This document shows, one piece after another, positions 1 through 12,041 of a DNA stretch of 64,000 nucleotides. The stretch is from positions 15,495,975-15,559,974 of the forward strand of contig JAKTNV010000011.1 of assembly GCA_022747635.1 (NCBI GenBank), written 5' to 3'. Both the position numbers and the translations under genes were made by a program. The notes under the pieces are model-generated. The model saw only the letters and a list, made by a program, of their open reading frames with translations, was not told the DNA's origin and searched no databases. Source of the stretch: Hetaerina americana (lineage: Eukaryota > Arthropoda > Insecta > Odonata > Calopterygidae). Each line of letters starts with the position of its first letter. Position 1 is the stretch's first letter.

Positions 1-1061
1 CATCGTCTATTGAGTGATAAACATACGGCGAGGGTATTACTAATGTGCTTTCGTGGGTGCGACAATTCAAAGAAGGCCGGATGTAAAACCATTCTCGGCG
101 ACCATGGAGTTATTGCGCCAACGTAGTGAGAAATGTCGGCGTCTAAAGATGGGTTTCAGTTGACAATAACTAGAAGTGTCATTTGTCTGCCGAAGGTAGT
201 ATTTACATAAGCATATGAAAAGACTTTACCATTTAAATGCACCAAGCAATAATGCTCCATTTTAGTTGATGGCCTATTTCTATCTAGGTTGGTCACACAA
301 GAGTTGTTCGTCTATTTTATTAGTACTAAGATTCATCAAAATATTGTTTCATACAAACCACTTGAAGGGTTCATGAAGTATAAAAATTCACGTAATTACA
401 GTTCGATTTTTTACGCTGCATGCTTCACTTACTGAACTTATTTTAACTTCACGGAAAAATCACGAATTTTAAGAATATCATTCCGTTCAATATGCTGATC
501 CATTTCCTTGCACCACCTCGCCTGCCTAACCTCTCCCAGTCTTAAACAGTAAAGTTAAATGGTGTTAGAAACTATACACTTACAAATAATGGTCGATTTC
601 TCCCTGCAGTATTAGGAGTGATATTAAACGAGTCGTAGGATGGTAATCGGTGATTATTATCGTCTTAATGTAATATGAATTGTAAATAATTTCCCCTGCG
701 GTTCAGGTCACGATTTGCGTAATAGAATAAGGGATCCTTTTAGCGGTCTGTTCTGCAACCAATTTCTCTTAATTTCACACTGTGTTCCTCGGAAACCAAT
801 TTATTCGGTGCTGGAATAATGTTTCCCACACTGTCATTGGTAAACACATTTGATTAGTATTTGTCTAACAGCTACACTCGTGTCAGTAATTTTGTTGCTT
901 CTAGTGACTCACAATTACGGTGACTGAGTAAATTTTGGTTTTGCGTGATCTGTGGTAGATTTGCGTAAACGCTTTTTTGCTTTTGCAGAATTTTACCGTG
1001 AAAAATATTGAACAAAAAGTTGTGATAAAATTTTTATTTATCACATGCTTTATACACACCG
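1..1061. other. No gene seen; AT-rich non-coding DNA
   Basis: No frame in this stretch resembles a known protein and no inverted or tandem structure stands out. Short frames here have random-looking composition. Confidence 0.5.
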
Positions 1062-1130
1062 GAACATGATAATCCAGTGGGTAGAGTGCTCGATAACCAT
1101 CATGAGAGCCCTTGGTTTGATTCTCGGGTA
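1062..1130 (+). repeat. tRNA-like SINE head (degenerate)
   Basis: The stretch reads like the internal RNA polymerase III promoter of a tRNA: a box A-like block with GTGGGTAGAGTGCTCG near 1077-1092 and a box B-like block GGTTTGATTC near 1114-1123, about 35 bases apart. Arms are too eroded for a cloverleaf. The layout matches the better preserved heads at 47,691 and 59,991, so I infer a decayed SINE rather than a tRNA gene. Confidence 0.45.
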
Positions 1131-1554
1131 CGTATCTGGGCACCCTCCTCTTAACCCAATCTGTGGGATTTTTCGAGGACCAAACGTTTCTGAGGAACAA
1201 TAGTGGCAGGGAGAAGAGAAATCCTCTTATCTGTGCGGATTTCACTCGCCATTGTGCCGTTGTGCGTGTTAAATGAAGTCCCCTTATCTATTAAGCAAAC
1301 ATTCGGGTTGATAACTATGGCTAGTTTTAAATTATTTTAGAAAAAAATGGAACAACCTGTCAAAAACGGCATTGTCGTTTGATGGGAAGGAGGATGGGAG
1401 GAATGCGTGGTGAGTGTAAGTTCCGAAGTAATTATATAAGTTGATTATTCCGTAATTTTGATAGAATAACAGCGAAATATTGTAGAGTATAAAAATTAAT
1501 ATCCGGCTGGCAGGATTAGAATAAATTGGGAGTAAAGTTGGTGGTTATGTACAT

Positions 1555-2061
1555 CTACATGACACTCTGTAAGCCACCAGGAAGGTGGGTGTCAGGGTAT
1601 ATATATGCTTACCATGCATATAAATCTATTCCCTAGGTAGGAGGAGTGACAGCTGGTATTGGATCATCACTCATTAAAGTAATTGTAATCTTATTTTTCG
1701 TACATTAACTTCCATGCTGGTTAGGCCTCCAATATTCTCAGCCTTGCCCATTAATGTAATGCGGCGATAGGATGATTTCTCTTCTTGTATAAGCGTTTAG
1801 GAACTCGAGTGGGTTGCACTTTCCTAAAAATTTAAGCCCCCTTTGCAATCTTAATGATTCAAATATCTCCCAACCGAGACCTTCCAAAAACAATATGGAA
1901 TTCTCTGTTCCTTCATGGTGATTCATCACGAAATGGGAAGCTTTTCTTATTATTCTGTTGAATTCCGAACTTAAGTGCTTCTGCGTGGGGTACCAAACAA
2001 TAGACTCATATGAGGTAGGTCGAAACAATGCGAATACCATTATATTGGGCATATATTGCAT
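1555..2061 (-). pseudogene. CR1-like LINE, C-terminal fragment of ORF2
   Basis: Read on the minus strand, the frame from 2061 to 1738 carries the region that follows the RT domain in CR1-like LINEs: LFRPTSYESIVW (the LVRPHLEYAASIWDP block in other copies), then FVMN, then LEGLGWE and LKFLGKC. Further down, at about 1610-1560, it ends in the tail that recurs nine times in this window (HLPGGLQS here, THPGGGLQG elsewhere). The RT catalytic domain is absent, so this is a 5'-truncated insertion. Frames are broken between 1738 and 1610. Confidence 0.7.
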
Positions 2062-3045
2062 TATATTTGGGCCATTTCCCTACTTTTTGTTCTGTGTACC
2101 CTACTTCCTTTTAATACGGTTTCTCGGCTATTCTCAAAGTGCTTTCCAAGCACTAGGTCCGATGATAATAAGACTCATAAATATCGCACTTGCCCACATT
2201 AAATGAATTTGTATTTTTCCATAGACTTATGAAAAATTATGAAGCCCGATACTGTAAAGAATATTGCACTTGGTTTGCAAACATCATTGCTAAGTTAATT
2301 GATTCAATTCAGTCTTTTCTGATGTCTATTTGATTAATTTAATAGAAAACGTAAGACTTTTTGGTATAATAAAAAATATGTTAATTACACATAGCTAATT
2401 ATCAGGTGACCTTACCTCTTTTAAAATAAATTCCACATATGTATATACGTTGAAAAACCTACTACTGCCACATAGATATCAACTCGATGGTTAGTTGGGT
2501 TGGTAATACCGCTCATCTTAGTGTTTTATGATAAACTATTAAAGAAGTTGAAGTTTTATATTCAGGAAGAATGACGCGTGACCTTTTTTTCTGGGCTCCG
2601 TGAAAGAATTTCAAGAAAATGTATGCCTTTGCTGGATAATGTTGCCTAAAGAAGATAAATCGCAGAATTGAATTTTATTACACCAGTTTGGCCAATTTTT
2701 CCCTCTGTGATGGGATAAAATATTCATTCTCCAAACTTTTTTCAATTTTTCCATATTGTGGGCTACAACTGAAGTCACTTTGACGAAAAGGAATCGATGG
2801 CAGGATATGACACATGCTTTTTATCGTTAGCTTTCAGTTCATTTCGACCGTGGGTCTCCAGACATGGCGTCGTCTCCTTTTTTTCGTCTTTGCCATCCTG
2901 AGTCTTATCCCTTATTCGTTTTTGGGGCATCTTGTTCCGGAAGGAAGAATTTCATGTAAGAGAAGATTCTTAGGGAATTATAGTAATTATTATTTGGTAC
3001 TCAACAGTTGAAGAAAGTTTTTAGATGGACACATACACGAATTGA
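2062..3045. other. No gene seen
   Basis: AT-rich sequence with short unsupported frames. GGTTAGTTGGGTTGGTAAT near 2490 resembles the tandem unit at 42,786, but is too short to interpret. Confidence 0.45.
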
Positions 3046-3560
3046 AGAATGTTTTATTTCTTTCTTATCCTAGGCTAACAAAACACAACGTGTCATCCAA
3101 CACCACTACTACCTCCCCCTCTTCAATTCCAAATACTTCCTTCCCCCCTTCATTTTGTCTAACGTGCCTTTCTTATTCCTACCCCTTTATCTCTTGCCTA
3201 TCACAGTCTACAGCATCCCATCGCTATTCAAAAAACTATGCCTCCATCTTTCATGCCTCTTTTGAATTTCTCCCAAAACTGCTCTCTCACCGTACTGTGT
3301 TATCATTTCTGTCCACATATCCTTTTCCATCCTTCTCCACATCCGACGTTTCAAAAGCTTCCAACATCCACCAATTATCTTGCTTCAATGACCAACTTTC
3401 TGCACTGTAAGTAACCAAGCTCCATATCAAAGTTTAAACTAGACTATGCTAAGCATTTTTAAGAAACTTCATCAATACCTTTCCTTGTGAAAGTCTCTTT
3501 ACGTAACATAATCCTCTCATTTTCTGTACTGCTTTGACTATTTTTGTCTCAATCACTTTC
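3046..3560 (-). pseudogene. RTE-like LINE, C-terminal region fragment
   Basis: The minus strand, across several frames, shows the blocks that follow the RT domain in this window's RTE-like family: MRGLCYVKRLSQGK, then a WSL..TYSAESWSLKQDN block (WSVVVYGARRWPLKQDN at 28.9 kb), then LEAFE, then near 3200-3100 GMLxTVIGK and GGRKYLELKRG. Order and spacing agree with the copies at 28,640 and 61,530. The pyrimidine-rich look of the plus strand is the complement of lysine/arginine/glutamate-rich coding sequence. Stops and frameshifts make it a relic; RT catalytic motifs are missing. Confidence 0.6.
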
Positions 3561-4178
3561 TCAATCGTTTTTGCTTGGATTTATTCTCATCATATGCGTA
3601 CTACGCTAATGTTTAGGCGCCTTTTCAGAAATCCAGTGATCTCTCTTTATAATCCCGGCTCACACAAAATGGCGTTTATAACCAAGTAAAAAGCTATCAG
3701 TAAATCTAAATGTTGAATCATATGAATGAATTTCGACTCTAATACTCAAAATTCTCAGTAGAAAAATCCTGGTTATTGAATTAACAGTTTTTGCGTGACT
3801 AATCACAATGGGAATGAGAAGGAAGTTTTTTTGTAGACTCAATCATGAGGTTTTGAGAAGTGATCGGTTGTATATCCTTCGCTTGGAAACGATATTAAGT
3901 TAACTAGCAACTTAGTTTGACAACAATTTTGTTTGGTAACATAGGTGACATAATATAGGTGGCTTATATATTTTCACAAACAATGCGTGTTCACGAAAGA
4001 TGGCCAAACTCTCCACTTAGGTTTCAATGATATTTCGTAAACACCCAAATGATTAAGTTTTGTTCTGATTTATGATGTTGGAAGTGTTGGCAAAATAATC
4101 AATGATCGTGACATGGAATACCACAAAGTTACGGAGGAACCAATTCCAAATAAGAACTAATCAAAGCTGAAGGATTGT
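3561..4178. other. No gene seen
   Basis: AT-rich DNA between a LINE relic and a MITE, with nothing I can assign. Confidence 0.4.
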
Positions 4179-4180
4179 TA

Positions 4181-4373
4181 TGAGAAAAACGAAATTTACA
4201 CTTTTCTACAGATTTATTTGTAACGTACGACGCGTTTCCGTCCATAGAACCACCTTAAGGTGCAATATTCTTTTCTTCAGTACGAGTCTTGTGCCTGAAT
4301 ATGATTCGTTGAATTGGAACGCGTTGTACGTTACAAATAAATCTGTGGAAAAGTGCAAATTTTGTTTTTCTCA
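4181..4373. mobile_element. MITE with ~55-bp terminal inverted repeats and TA target duplication
   Basis: The 193-bp unit begins TGAGAAAAACGAAATTTACA and ends with its near-perfect inverse (...TTTGTTTTTCTCA). The arms pair over roughly 55 bp (about 4181-4237 with 4317-4373) with a few mismatches and surround a loop of about 80 bp. Both sides are flanked by TA (4179-4180 and 4374-4375), as expected for Tc1/mariner-type insertion. It encodes nothing; the reading frame across it is an artefact. Its transposase source is unknown, although mariners are abundant nearby. Confidence 0.8.
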
Positions 4374-4376
4374 TAA

Positions 4377-5045
4377 TGACGAACTTCCATTACATCTCGC
4401 CTGAATCTGTTGAATAAATGAAGGATTATTCCCTCTCCGTGCAATTACTTCGTGCGTAGCTCAGTACGGTGAGCGAGCAAACGCACATTACATGATTATA
4501 TTCCTTAAAGCTATCTGAAAAAGGAATGTGGTTATTTTTTCGGTGTTTTGGATTCCTCGTGTGGTCCAAGGATAAGGTAGGAAGTTTTGAAGGTTGCTCC
4601 TTGTTTTGTTTGCGTTGAAGAAAACTTTAGTTTCATTACGTCAGCAGAAGGGATATAACGCCACATCGATACTATTTCTTTACTTGAGAGATTCTTCTCG
4701 CTTTGTCAGAGAACTATCGAGGAGTTCAGTCTTCGGCGATGAGGGATAAGAATTCAGTCGCAAAACTTCTTTCCTCGTTTGTAGGCCTGACGCAATAGTT
4801 TGATTGCAGTCAATCAAAAGTATTTTCATCCTGGGTGGAAAAAAACCAAGAAAAATTCACCTTAAAATTAACTTAAAATTTGTTTCTCGTCGTTATACTG
4901 TCGATGTAAATTTTGGAGTAAATTAATTCGCGTTATTTTTTTTTCTTGGGTTTTCTCTGTGCACTTTGCGTTATTTTATTCTTTTCTTAAACTTGAAAAT
5001 GGCATCGTTGGAAGACGATTCATTTTGTGCTTATATGAATCTGTA
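4377..5045. other. No gene seen
   Basis: AT-rich DNA with no recognisable coding or repeat structure up to the LINE relic. Confidence 0.4.
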
Positions 5046-5690
5046 TGAATCAATAAGAAGATGGAGAGGTGGATATATGGTTATGGGATGCTCAGTTTGG
5101 GTCCAGTAATGGGAGAGGCACGAGAGATGCTATAACAGTAATGATGTCACTAATTGAGAAACACTCAATAAAATATGAATATATTTGTCTCTTCCTGATT
5201 CATTGTAGCTTCCTGAAAGCCGTGCTGTAGAGTGAACTGGGTAACATTAATGGATATATTAACGAAAATTGGAATTGATTGAAGATATAGGCGACATCTC
5301 TAATCTGTACACGTCTAAGACTGCTCAGGTGTGAGTGGGGGATGGAGAGTCGGATTGGCAGTGTTAGAAAGTGGAGTAAGGCGGAGAGTGTCCCTCATCA
5401 CCTTTGCTTTTACAACGCAGTGTGGAAGAAATGACTAAATAGGCATGGGAAGAGCTAGAGATAGGAATGAAAATCGGCGTGGAATATATAAAGTCAGTTA
5501 AGTTTGATGATGATCAAGCTTTAGTTTGCCAGTCAATCAAGGGGTTGCAACCATTGCTGGGTGCAGCAAAAAGTCAGTGCAATATGTATGGGATGAGAAT
5601 AAATGTTTAAAAAATCAAGGCCATGTAGTAAGGGAAAATCTAAGTTAAATATCAATATAGAAATTCATAAACCTGAGGGAGTTAAGGTTT
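5046..5690 (+). pseudogene. RTE-like LINE reverse transcriptase, 5' part of an interrupted copy
   Basis: The plus strand shows RT-domain blocks in order, in shifting frames: QFGSSNGRGTRDAIT (about 5090), WVTLMDILTKIGID (about 5240), NLYTSKTAQV (about 5305), an eroded RQGCP-SPLL region (about 5385), AWEELEIGMKIG, and KFDDDQALVCQS (about 5500; the FADD catalytic box with the first A changed), then YGMRINV. Reverse transcription motifs are thus present but disrupted by stops. The same family occurs at 31,805. The domain is interrupted near 5690 by a mariner fragment and resumes at about 6205. Confidence 0.75.
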
Positions 5691-6204
5691 GTATAAAAAT
5701 TATCGGAACAATATTTTCCCTGATGTGTGCCTCAAAGTGCTGAATTCAGACCGTCGGAGAAGTGTGCGCATGATCGCAGAGCGTATTGGCATTGATGAGA
5801 TGACTGTCCACACTATTATCGCTGAAAATTTGGCGATGCGAAAGATCTGCGTTAAACTCTTCCCGAAGGTCTTGAAGGACGACCAAGAGCAGAGTCAAGT
5901 GTTTGCTTGCAAAAACCTTCTGTAACGACATCGCGACGATTTCCCAACCCCCTTACAGTCCCGACTTAGCACCAGCCGACTATATCCTATTTTTAATAGT
6001 GGAATACTTTTTCAAAGGATACCACCATGTGCTATCAAAGAAGCTTGCACGCGTACCTTTAAGGACCCTCCGCCAACCATGGAGCCTTCCAGACGTGGAA
6101 AAATCGCTAGCAAAAGCGTATCGACGCTCAAGGGATGTATTTTGAATGATTTTGAGGCATTATGGAAATATCATATTCTAACACTAACCATGTATTTTCG
6201 AAGT
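5691..6204 (+). pseudogene. Mariner transposase fragment, internally deleted
   Basis: Frame 5689-5925 carries the second helix-turn-helix half of a mariner transposase (VLNSDRRRSVRMIAERIG, then AMRKICVKLFPKVL, the position of the usual WVP-box). After about residue 78 it jumps directly to the catalytic C-terminal end in the frame at 5903-6145: PPYSPDLAPADYILF, holding the third catalytic Asp. The central piece with the first two Asp residues is deleted. No terminal repeats remain. The flanks read as one LINE RT, so I infer insertion into that LINE. Confidence 0.75.
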
Positions 6205-6360
6205 AGTTTGGATTTAAATGGTCAAAGGATGACGATATAAGGAGAAGAATAGCGTCAGGCAAAGAAGAATTCACGGAAGATGGAATTCATGACAGGGACG
6301 TGGAGGAAGGATGTTGAAAAACGGTTCGACAAATCATTGATACGTACCGCGGTTGGTTAC
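6205..6360 (+). pseudogene. RTE-like LINE, continuation after mariner interruption
   Basis: FKWSKDDDIRRRIASGKEEF is the block that follows the FADD box in this LINE family (VEQF.YLGS..D..DIR.RIA..K.AF). It picks up where the fragment ending near 5690 stops (EGVKV), supporting one interrupted element. The copy at 31,805 has the matching block without an insertion at about 33,040-33,130. Confidence 0.65.
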
Positions 6361-7689
6361 ATGGTTGATCACAGCGGGAAAACATGATCACTGGATGGAT
6401 ATAGAATAGAACGGATGAAAACAGCATCAAATGTATCTTTAAAATTTGGTAAAAATGCTATGGAAGATTTGTAATAAATATTTATCTGATTGAATGTCAT
6501 CCAAACATCTCCATGCCTCATTTATATTTCACATGATGATAAACAAAGAAAAGCTTGGAGATTTATTTGTGAGGGCGTTATTTTGACAGAATTATTAATT
6601 TCACTGCTCCGAAAGGCTGAAATTATATCGGAATACGCCAATCTGTCTGCCGAAGTGAAAAAAGGGGATTTTAATGGCTTTCTCCGATGTCAAATGAATA
6701 AAATCCAAGGGAAACTTTTTTTCCAATCGTTGGTGCCTCTGAATTCTTTTCTTATCTAACTCCTTATTCTTTTCCAAACTTTTCTTAAGGCTGATAATAA
6801 AAAATTAGCCGATTGGAAACATTCAGTAATCCATCCTTCCCATAAGTGCTCGAGGAGATAAAATTGGATCTGAATACCTTTAAAAAAGGTCTTTGCCGAT
6901 TTTGGGTGGGTGAATTATTCTTACGGAGAATTGAATTAGCCAGGAAGCAATCTAAATAAAATCGAAATTCGCGTTCATTTTTCATCGTATCCGAGTCGCA
7001 AGGGAAAAATTAATAATTAATAATTTTCAGATGACTATTATAAAACAGGTAAATGGCCAAGCGTTGGATTAGTTTCTATGATGGGTATTACATTAGAAAA
7101 TCAGTTTTTTTAAAAATTTCTTATCTAGCTGAGATATTTGAGACTACTCGTAGTCATGCATTTTCTTCCTTGGATCAATTGGTTCGTTTCAAACATGCTC
7201 TAAGCCTTCACGTTAATAATTAAAGACTAATTTTTTAAAATCTTGTTCTGACTACTTATAACGTATAGTTTTTTACTTTCGTCTCTATGAATGTGATGCA
7301 CGGTAAGGGATCCACCGTGAATCCATAGGAATCTTCGATATATTGATGAAGAGTTTGTGAAGTATGGATAGAAACAATAGAGGTAAAAACGGTGGAATTT
7401 AATCCAATTCTCAAAGAGAGAGACGGCGAAACCAGCTGGGTCACGTGGCATTGGTATGTTTTGCATGGATATTAACAAATACCATACAAGAGGTGATTTT
7501 ACGCCGGAATTACGATAATTAGTCATTGTAATCGTCGTAAAGAGCTTTACGTATTTATAACATCGACACAATTCCAGAGGAACCGCGCTCAAACCAGGCT
7601 AATAATTAGTATGGGTCATCATTTGGTTAAGGTTTTGGATGGACGCAAGCTGCGAAACGGTAAAGCAACAATCTCTTTGTCTCTCTTAA
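6361..7689. other. No gene seen
   Basis: AT-rich stretch with short frames on both strands (for example 6490-6759, 6785-6985, 7227-7592), none with recognisable motifs, biased composition or neighbours that support coding. Nothing assigned. Confidence 0.4.
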
Positions 7690-7944
7690 CCAAACACTAC
7701 CTGACGTCTAGCATTGCAATAAACCCCTCTTCAATTCCGAATACTATTTTCCTCCCTTCATTCCGTACAACATGCCCACCCCTTCCTTGATTGCCTAACA
7801 TTCTCCACTCCTCTATGTCTTTAACATCTAATCGGCAATCAAATACTCTGCATCCTTCCTTCCTGCATCTTTTTGATTTCCCCCAACAATCCTCCCTGCT
7901 CCGCTACCATGCCAAGCCAACTCTTCCTCGTTTGTTTTTCTTGC
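7690..7944 (-). pseudogene. RTE-like LINE, extreme C-terminal fragment
   Basis: On the minus strand the sequence aligns by eye with the 3' half of the copy at 3046-3560: a GGNQKDAGRK block, then GGKxYSELKRG near 7740 (GGRKYLELKRG in the other copy). At nucleotide level both share the plus-strand string CCCCTCTTCAATTCC followed by a homologous run of about 200 bp. It abuts the 3' end of the CR1-like copy at 7945, with no gap I can see. Confidence 0.6.
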
Positions 7945-9143
7945 ATATATACCCTGCAAGCCACCCCCAGGGTGTGTGGCATGGGGTGAATACACACCAG
8001 GATAATTTACCCGAACATGATCTACCGCGGTCGAACAATGTTATTATGACCCTCTATCGTGCGTGGAAAAAATGACATCTGTTCTACCCTTACTCTTTCT
8101 AATTTTATGGACATGGTCTATCCTACCGTAGTACGATGGGAGTAATAAAACATTTTCAACACTATCGCTGAAGAGACCTCCTTCCAATGCATGCAAGAGA
8201 TTTAATCTGTAATTTAACCTTCGCTCCGTGAGTGATTCCTAGCCTAGCTGCTCTAATATTTTGGATACGCTACGAAGTTTATCATAAGAATGTTATACAA
8301 ATCTAGCTCCTCTACGCTGCACGCAATCCAATTCGGCAATTGATTCAATTTCATCAGGATCCCATATACTTGCAGCGTATTCTAAATGAGACCTAACCAG
8401 TGACAGATAACATTTTCCTTTGATATTTTCATCACATTTACCAAGTACTCTTCTAATGATTCCTAATTTTTTGTTAAATCTACCACATATCATGTGTGTG
8501 TGTTTCATCCTGGAGAGTTCGTAAGTTAGGGTAAAGCCTAGGTATTTAATTGAGTCTACATATTCCTTTTAGGTGTTCCCGATGCTGTAGGCATTCGGGA
8601 GGGAATTTATCTTTTTCCAAAAAATTATCCCAATGCACTTTTTTAAGGTTAATTCTGATTTCTATGTGTTACAACAGCGTTTTGTAGCATTAAGTTTATC
8701 TGATAAAGCTGCTGTTTCCTCAGGATCACGGATATCACGGTAAACCACTGCATCGTCGGCAAATAAACGTATCTTACTAGTGATTACGGATTCAATGTCG
8801 TTAATGTAAAGTAGGAATAAAAGAGGCCCGATGACACTTCCCTGGGGAACACCTTAAGTAACTTCTACTGCATTTGAGCTAACTCAATCTATCACCACTC
8901 TTTGAACCCGACCATTCAAAAAGAGTTTAATCAAACCCCGGATATTTTTATCTATGCCATATGCTTCTAGCTTTGTGAGCAGTTTACAATAAGGTACTTT
9001 GTCGAAGGTTTTCTTAAATTGTAGAAAAATCGCGTCTACTGGAAGCTTGCTCTCTTTCAAAGTAAGAATTTTTGAACAAAAAGCGCAAGTTTTGTCTCGC
9101 AGAATTTACCTTTTCGGAAACCAAATAATAAGTTGCATCCATA
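7945..9143 (-). pseudogene. CR1-like LINE, RT domain to 3' end
   Basis: The longest CR1-like copy. Reading the minus strand from 9143, RT blocks appear in order: [58 protein letters not shown] (catalytic Asp pair retained), SIKYLGF, LVRSHLEYAASIWDP, VQRRGARFV, LNYRLNLLHALE, and the terminal GVYSPHATHPGGGLQG at about 7995-7950. It would copy its RNA into DNA at the target site. In-frame stops (after VVID, after EVT, in RCCNT) and frameshifts show it is dead. The endonuclease and all of ORF1 are missing, as usual for 5'-truncated LINEs. The RT blocks point to the CR1/L2/Jockey group; I cannot be more exact. Confidence 0.85.
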
Positions 9144-9345
9144 CTGTGGTCACCGGCATCGGTGGCGGCGGGGTAACGTCCTCGTCTGCCATTCCACTGG
9201 TCGCGGGTACGGTCCCGCTTGGGTCGGGTTTCCTCCACCTAGGGCTTGGGTGTTTGTAATCGTCTCCATTGTTTTCACTGTTAATAGTCCGATGTAAAGG
9301 CCAAAAAGTGCTGTTTTCGGACTAAGGCTAAATAAATAAATGTTT
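9144..9345 (+). repeat. Probable tRNA-related SINE with TAAA-type tail
   Basis: A GC-rich head at 9161-9225 (GGTGGCGGCGGGGTAACGTC..., then a box B-like CGCGGGTACGGTCCCGC) is followed by a unique-looking body and ends in CTAAATAAATAAAT at about 9330-9343. Head with internal pol III-like boxes, body and short A-rich repeat tail is the SINE layout. It sits exactly at the 5' truncation point of the neighbouring CR1 copy. Family identity not known to me. Confidence 0.5.
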
Positions 9346-9625
9346 GTATGGTTAACTTAACAATTTCACTGGTGAATAGTCATTTATTTTCGGTTTTGTG
9401 TCGTAAATAATTTGTCAAATCATGATATAATCGACTTTGAAGCAATGATTTGTTATTGATAAAACTATTAACCCTTTTCTTCAACAATATCATTAATGCT
9501 AGACGGTGATTGTTGTTTGAGGATTGTTGTTGGTAATCAAAGAAGTGATTGCCAGTCTTAAGTTAGTTTAAACGAGTGGATAGAAAAAACAGTTTCAGGT
9601 TTAACTTTGTGGAATTCCTTCATTA

Positions 9626-9734
9626 TGAGGGTAAAAAGAAACTTAACATTTCCTCCATAAATCATCAATCATCAACCATGGTCGGGAAATATTAAATCTT
9701 CATGGTGGAAATGTTAAGTTTATTTTTACCCTCA
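9626..9734. mobile_element. MITE with ~33-bp inverted repeats and TA target duplication
   Basis: A 109-bp unit starts TGAGGGTAAAAAGAAACTTA and ends in its inverse (TAAGTTTATTTTTACCCTCA). The arms of about 33 bp pair with two or three mismatches around a 40-bp AT-rich centre. TA flanks both ends (9624-9625 and 9735-9736). The first four bases, TGAG, match the larger MITE at 4181. Non-coding; would fold as a strong hairpin. Confidence 0.8.
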
Positions 9735-9736
9735 TA

Positions 9737-12035
9737 ATAGAGTGGATAGAACTTGATCCATACAATGACTCTGTGTTTTAAGGAGAGTTGGGGAGGGGAG
9801 TAAGCACGCTGTCTCGAAAAAGCACTATAAAAATATACCAGCTGTAGCGGTATTTCTTTACCCAAACTCTTTCGCATTTTAATCCTTAATAATTTTTTGA
9901 CTGATCATTTATATTGATAAATGAACATCGCTCGGATATTCCCTTGAAACTTCCCAAGAGAGTACTGCTGTCTGCTGTGATATATTCTAATGACCATCCA
10001 TTGACGTATCCTCTTTCTCCCCTCTGGAGAGGAAGGAAAGAGGGCAAAGTGTAGTGTAATGTGGTAGAGGAAGGAAAAGATATTGTATTTTAATTTGTAC
10101 GGTTGGTAGCTATTAAGTAAGTGGAGATGAAAAATGGTTTATTACAATGGCAGGCTGCTTGAGTGTTGGGAAATCTATTAGTGGAGCGATGAAAGAACTA
10201 GCTTCTGAACCAAGAATATGTGAATTTCGTAGATTCTTATACTTGAGATCTGCTTTCGTCCATAAAAACACTCCTCGGGTTGATTATTATTCCTTGGTGG
10301 AAGGTGTCTAGTGCGTTTGCACGCAGTGTTTAGTCCTTAAGGGATCACGATGCTTGATTATTAGTTTTTTGGGTTAATCAAAAATCTACTCTGCCCTTGA
10401 ATATTTATAAGCAACATTAAGATCTGGAACGTAATTTTCGACCAAGTAATAAATCTATGGACGAGATATCAAACCCCCAGCTTTGCATTGAAGACATTTA
10501 TGAAGCAAAAGAAAAAACTCTGGAAACCCTATCAAGAACGAGTTTCTGCAAAACTTGTCGTAAATTTTGGATAAGGTCAGTAAGCGTAATAAATGCATAT
10601 TTACCAGGCACGATAATTTCTTACGTTCGGATTATTAGGACGTAATGTTCAAGACTTGGGTTTAGGTGACCATGTAAGAGGGTCATATATATTAAAACGA
10701 TTCTAGACTCTAGTCTGACTTAAGCCTGATCAGTTCGCTCTCATAATAATTTTCGGTGGTTTTCCGTTTGCGGTTTACAGAGCTTTGCAATTTCGTTGCT
10801 TGTCTAACAGATTTGGGACAGTTTTACCCCTATGACACCCGATATTTCAGTATTTCGTAAGGGTATAGGTCTCGCAGTGGTCGATCCTTTACAGCACCGA
10901 GGTTTTGACGCCAGAATGTCGTTGTTTGCCGATTTTACGTAGTGCGCAGAGACATTGGGAAGCGTGAGGGGTTGCTCTTTTGATAAAAAAGCTAATCTCA
11001 ATCCGCTGTTCACACTTCAGGAGGACATACTTGAACGCTCAATGCAAAGTGTACTCCTCGAATCCTCAAAGCTTTAGACCGCAGAGCAGATTCGTAGTAC
11101 CATTGCCTACGACAGTTTAGTCGTTGCGTTTAGGATTCCGTCCTCAAAATTGGATTTGTGATTGATCAAGCGAAATTAGATGACGATTTAAAAATACAAA
11201 AAAGAACGAGATGATCGGCAAAGGGGGTGTGGGGGATAAAAGTAATGGAGCTTATAGCGGGAACGTATTGCCCTCCGTCATATAATCCCTTCGTCGAGTT
11301 CCAAATTCATTTAGGTGTCACGAGGTGAGGGGCCGATGGGGAAGGAAGGCCTCGGGAAAGAGGGTGGGAGTTTTGGGAGAGAGTAGGATTGGGGGATATA
11401 GCTGGATGAAGGGTTTTCAGAGGTGAAGCACTCTTCAAAGATTCGATCGAGCCAAAAGATTGGCTGAAAAAGTTTTGAGACACTTCCGGCGGAGGGGATT
11501 CAATAAGGGGGCGACCGGGGGGCGATAGGAGGGGGGAGGACCCACCTTGTCATTGGAACGGAATTGATTGTCATCTGCTTTTTCTTCCCTCCCTCCTTTT
11601 TTTTGATCTCCTTTAGAGTTAAAGCCACGGGTTGACTGGAGGGGAGAGTTCCGATAAAAAAGGGGAAAAAACTTTTTTTGGCGGAAGAACTTGGCCTTAT
11701 TCTAAAACATTGTTGAACCACAACAGAAGTCACGTTACTGTGCAAGCGGAACACGTGCTAGTTCGGCGACTATTATTTTAATTGTTCAAAATGTCTACCT
11801 TCATTATTTTGTCAGCAAAATTTTATTTGAATTAAAATATTATCTTAAACGAACCATATTTCATCTATTAATTGAATTCACCATCTTGTCATTGTTTTTC
11901 GACGCAAAATGTTGCTGTTTTAAACAGTAAATAATCCGCAATGCTTTTTATTTTCCGACCAAATATAAATGGGTTGTTTATAATGGCTGCAGAAAGAGAT
12001 TCATCATCACTGGTTATCATTCCGTTGATTAGTGT
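9737..12035. other. No gene seen; purine-rich tract at 11,320-11,560
   Basis: No recognisable gene. Between about 11,320 and 11,560 the plus strand is G/A-rich with many GGG runs, which could form non-B DNA. Frames such as 10,804-11,013 and 11,500-11,754 lack recognisable motifs and look like by-products of composition. Confidence 0.4.
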
Positions 12036-12041
12036 GTAGCT

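Noticed and set aside
4180..4404. 74-codon open frame
   Set aside because: It spans the MITE's inverted repeats; no coding features.
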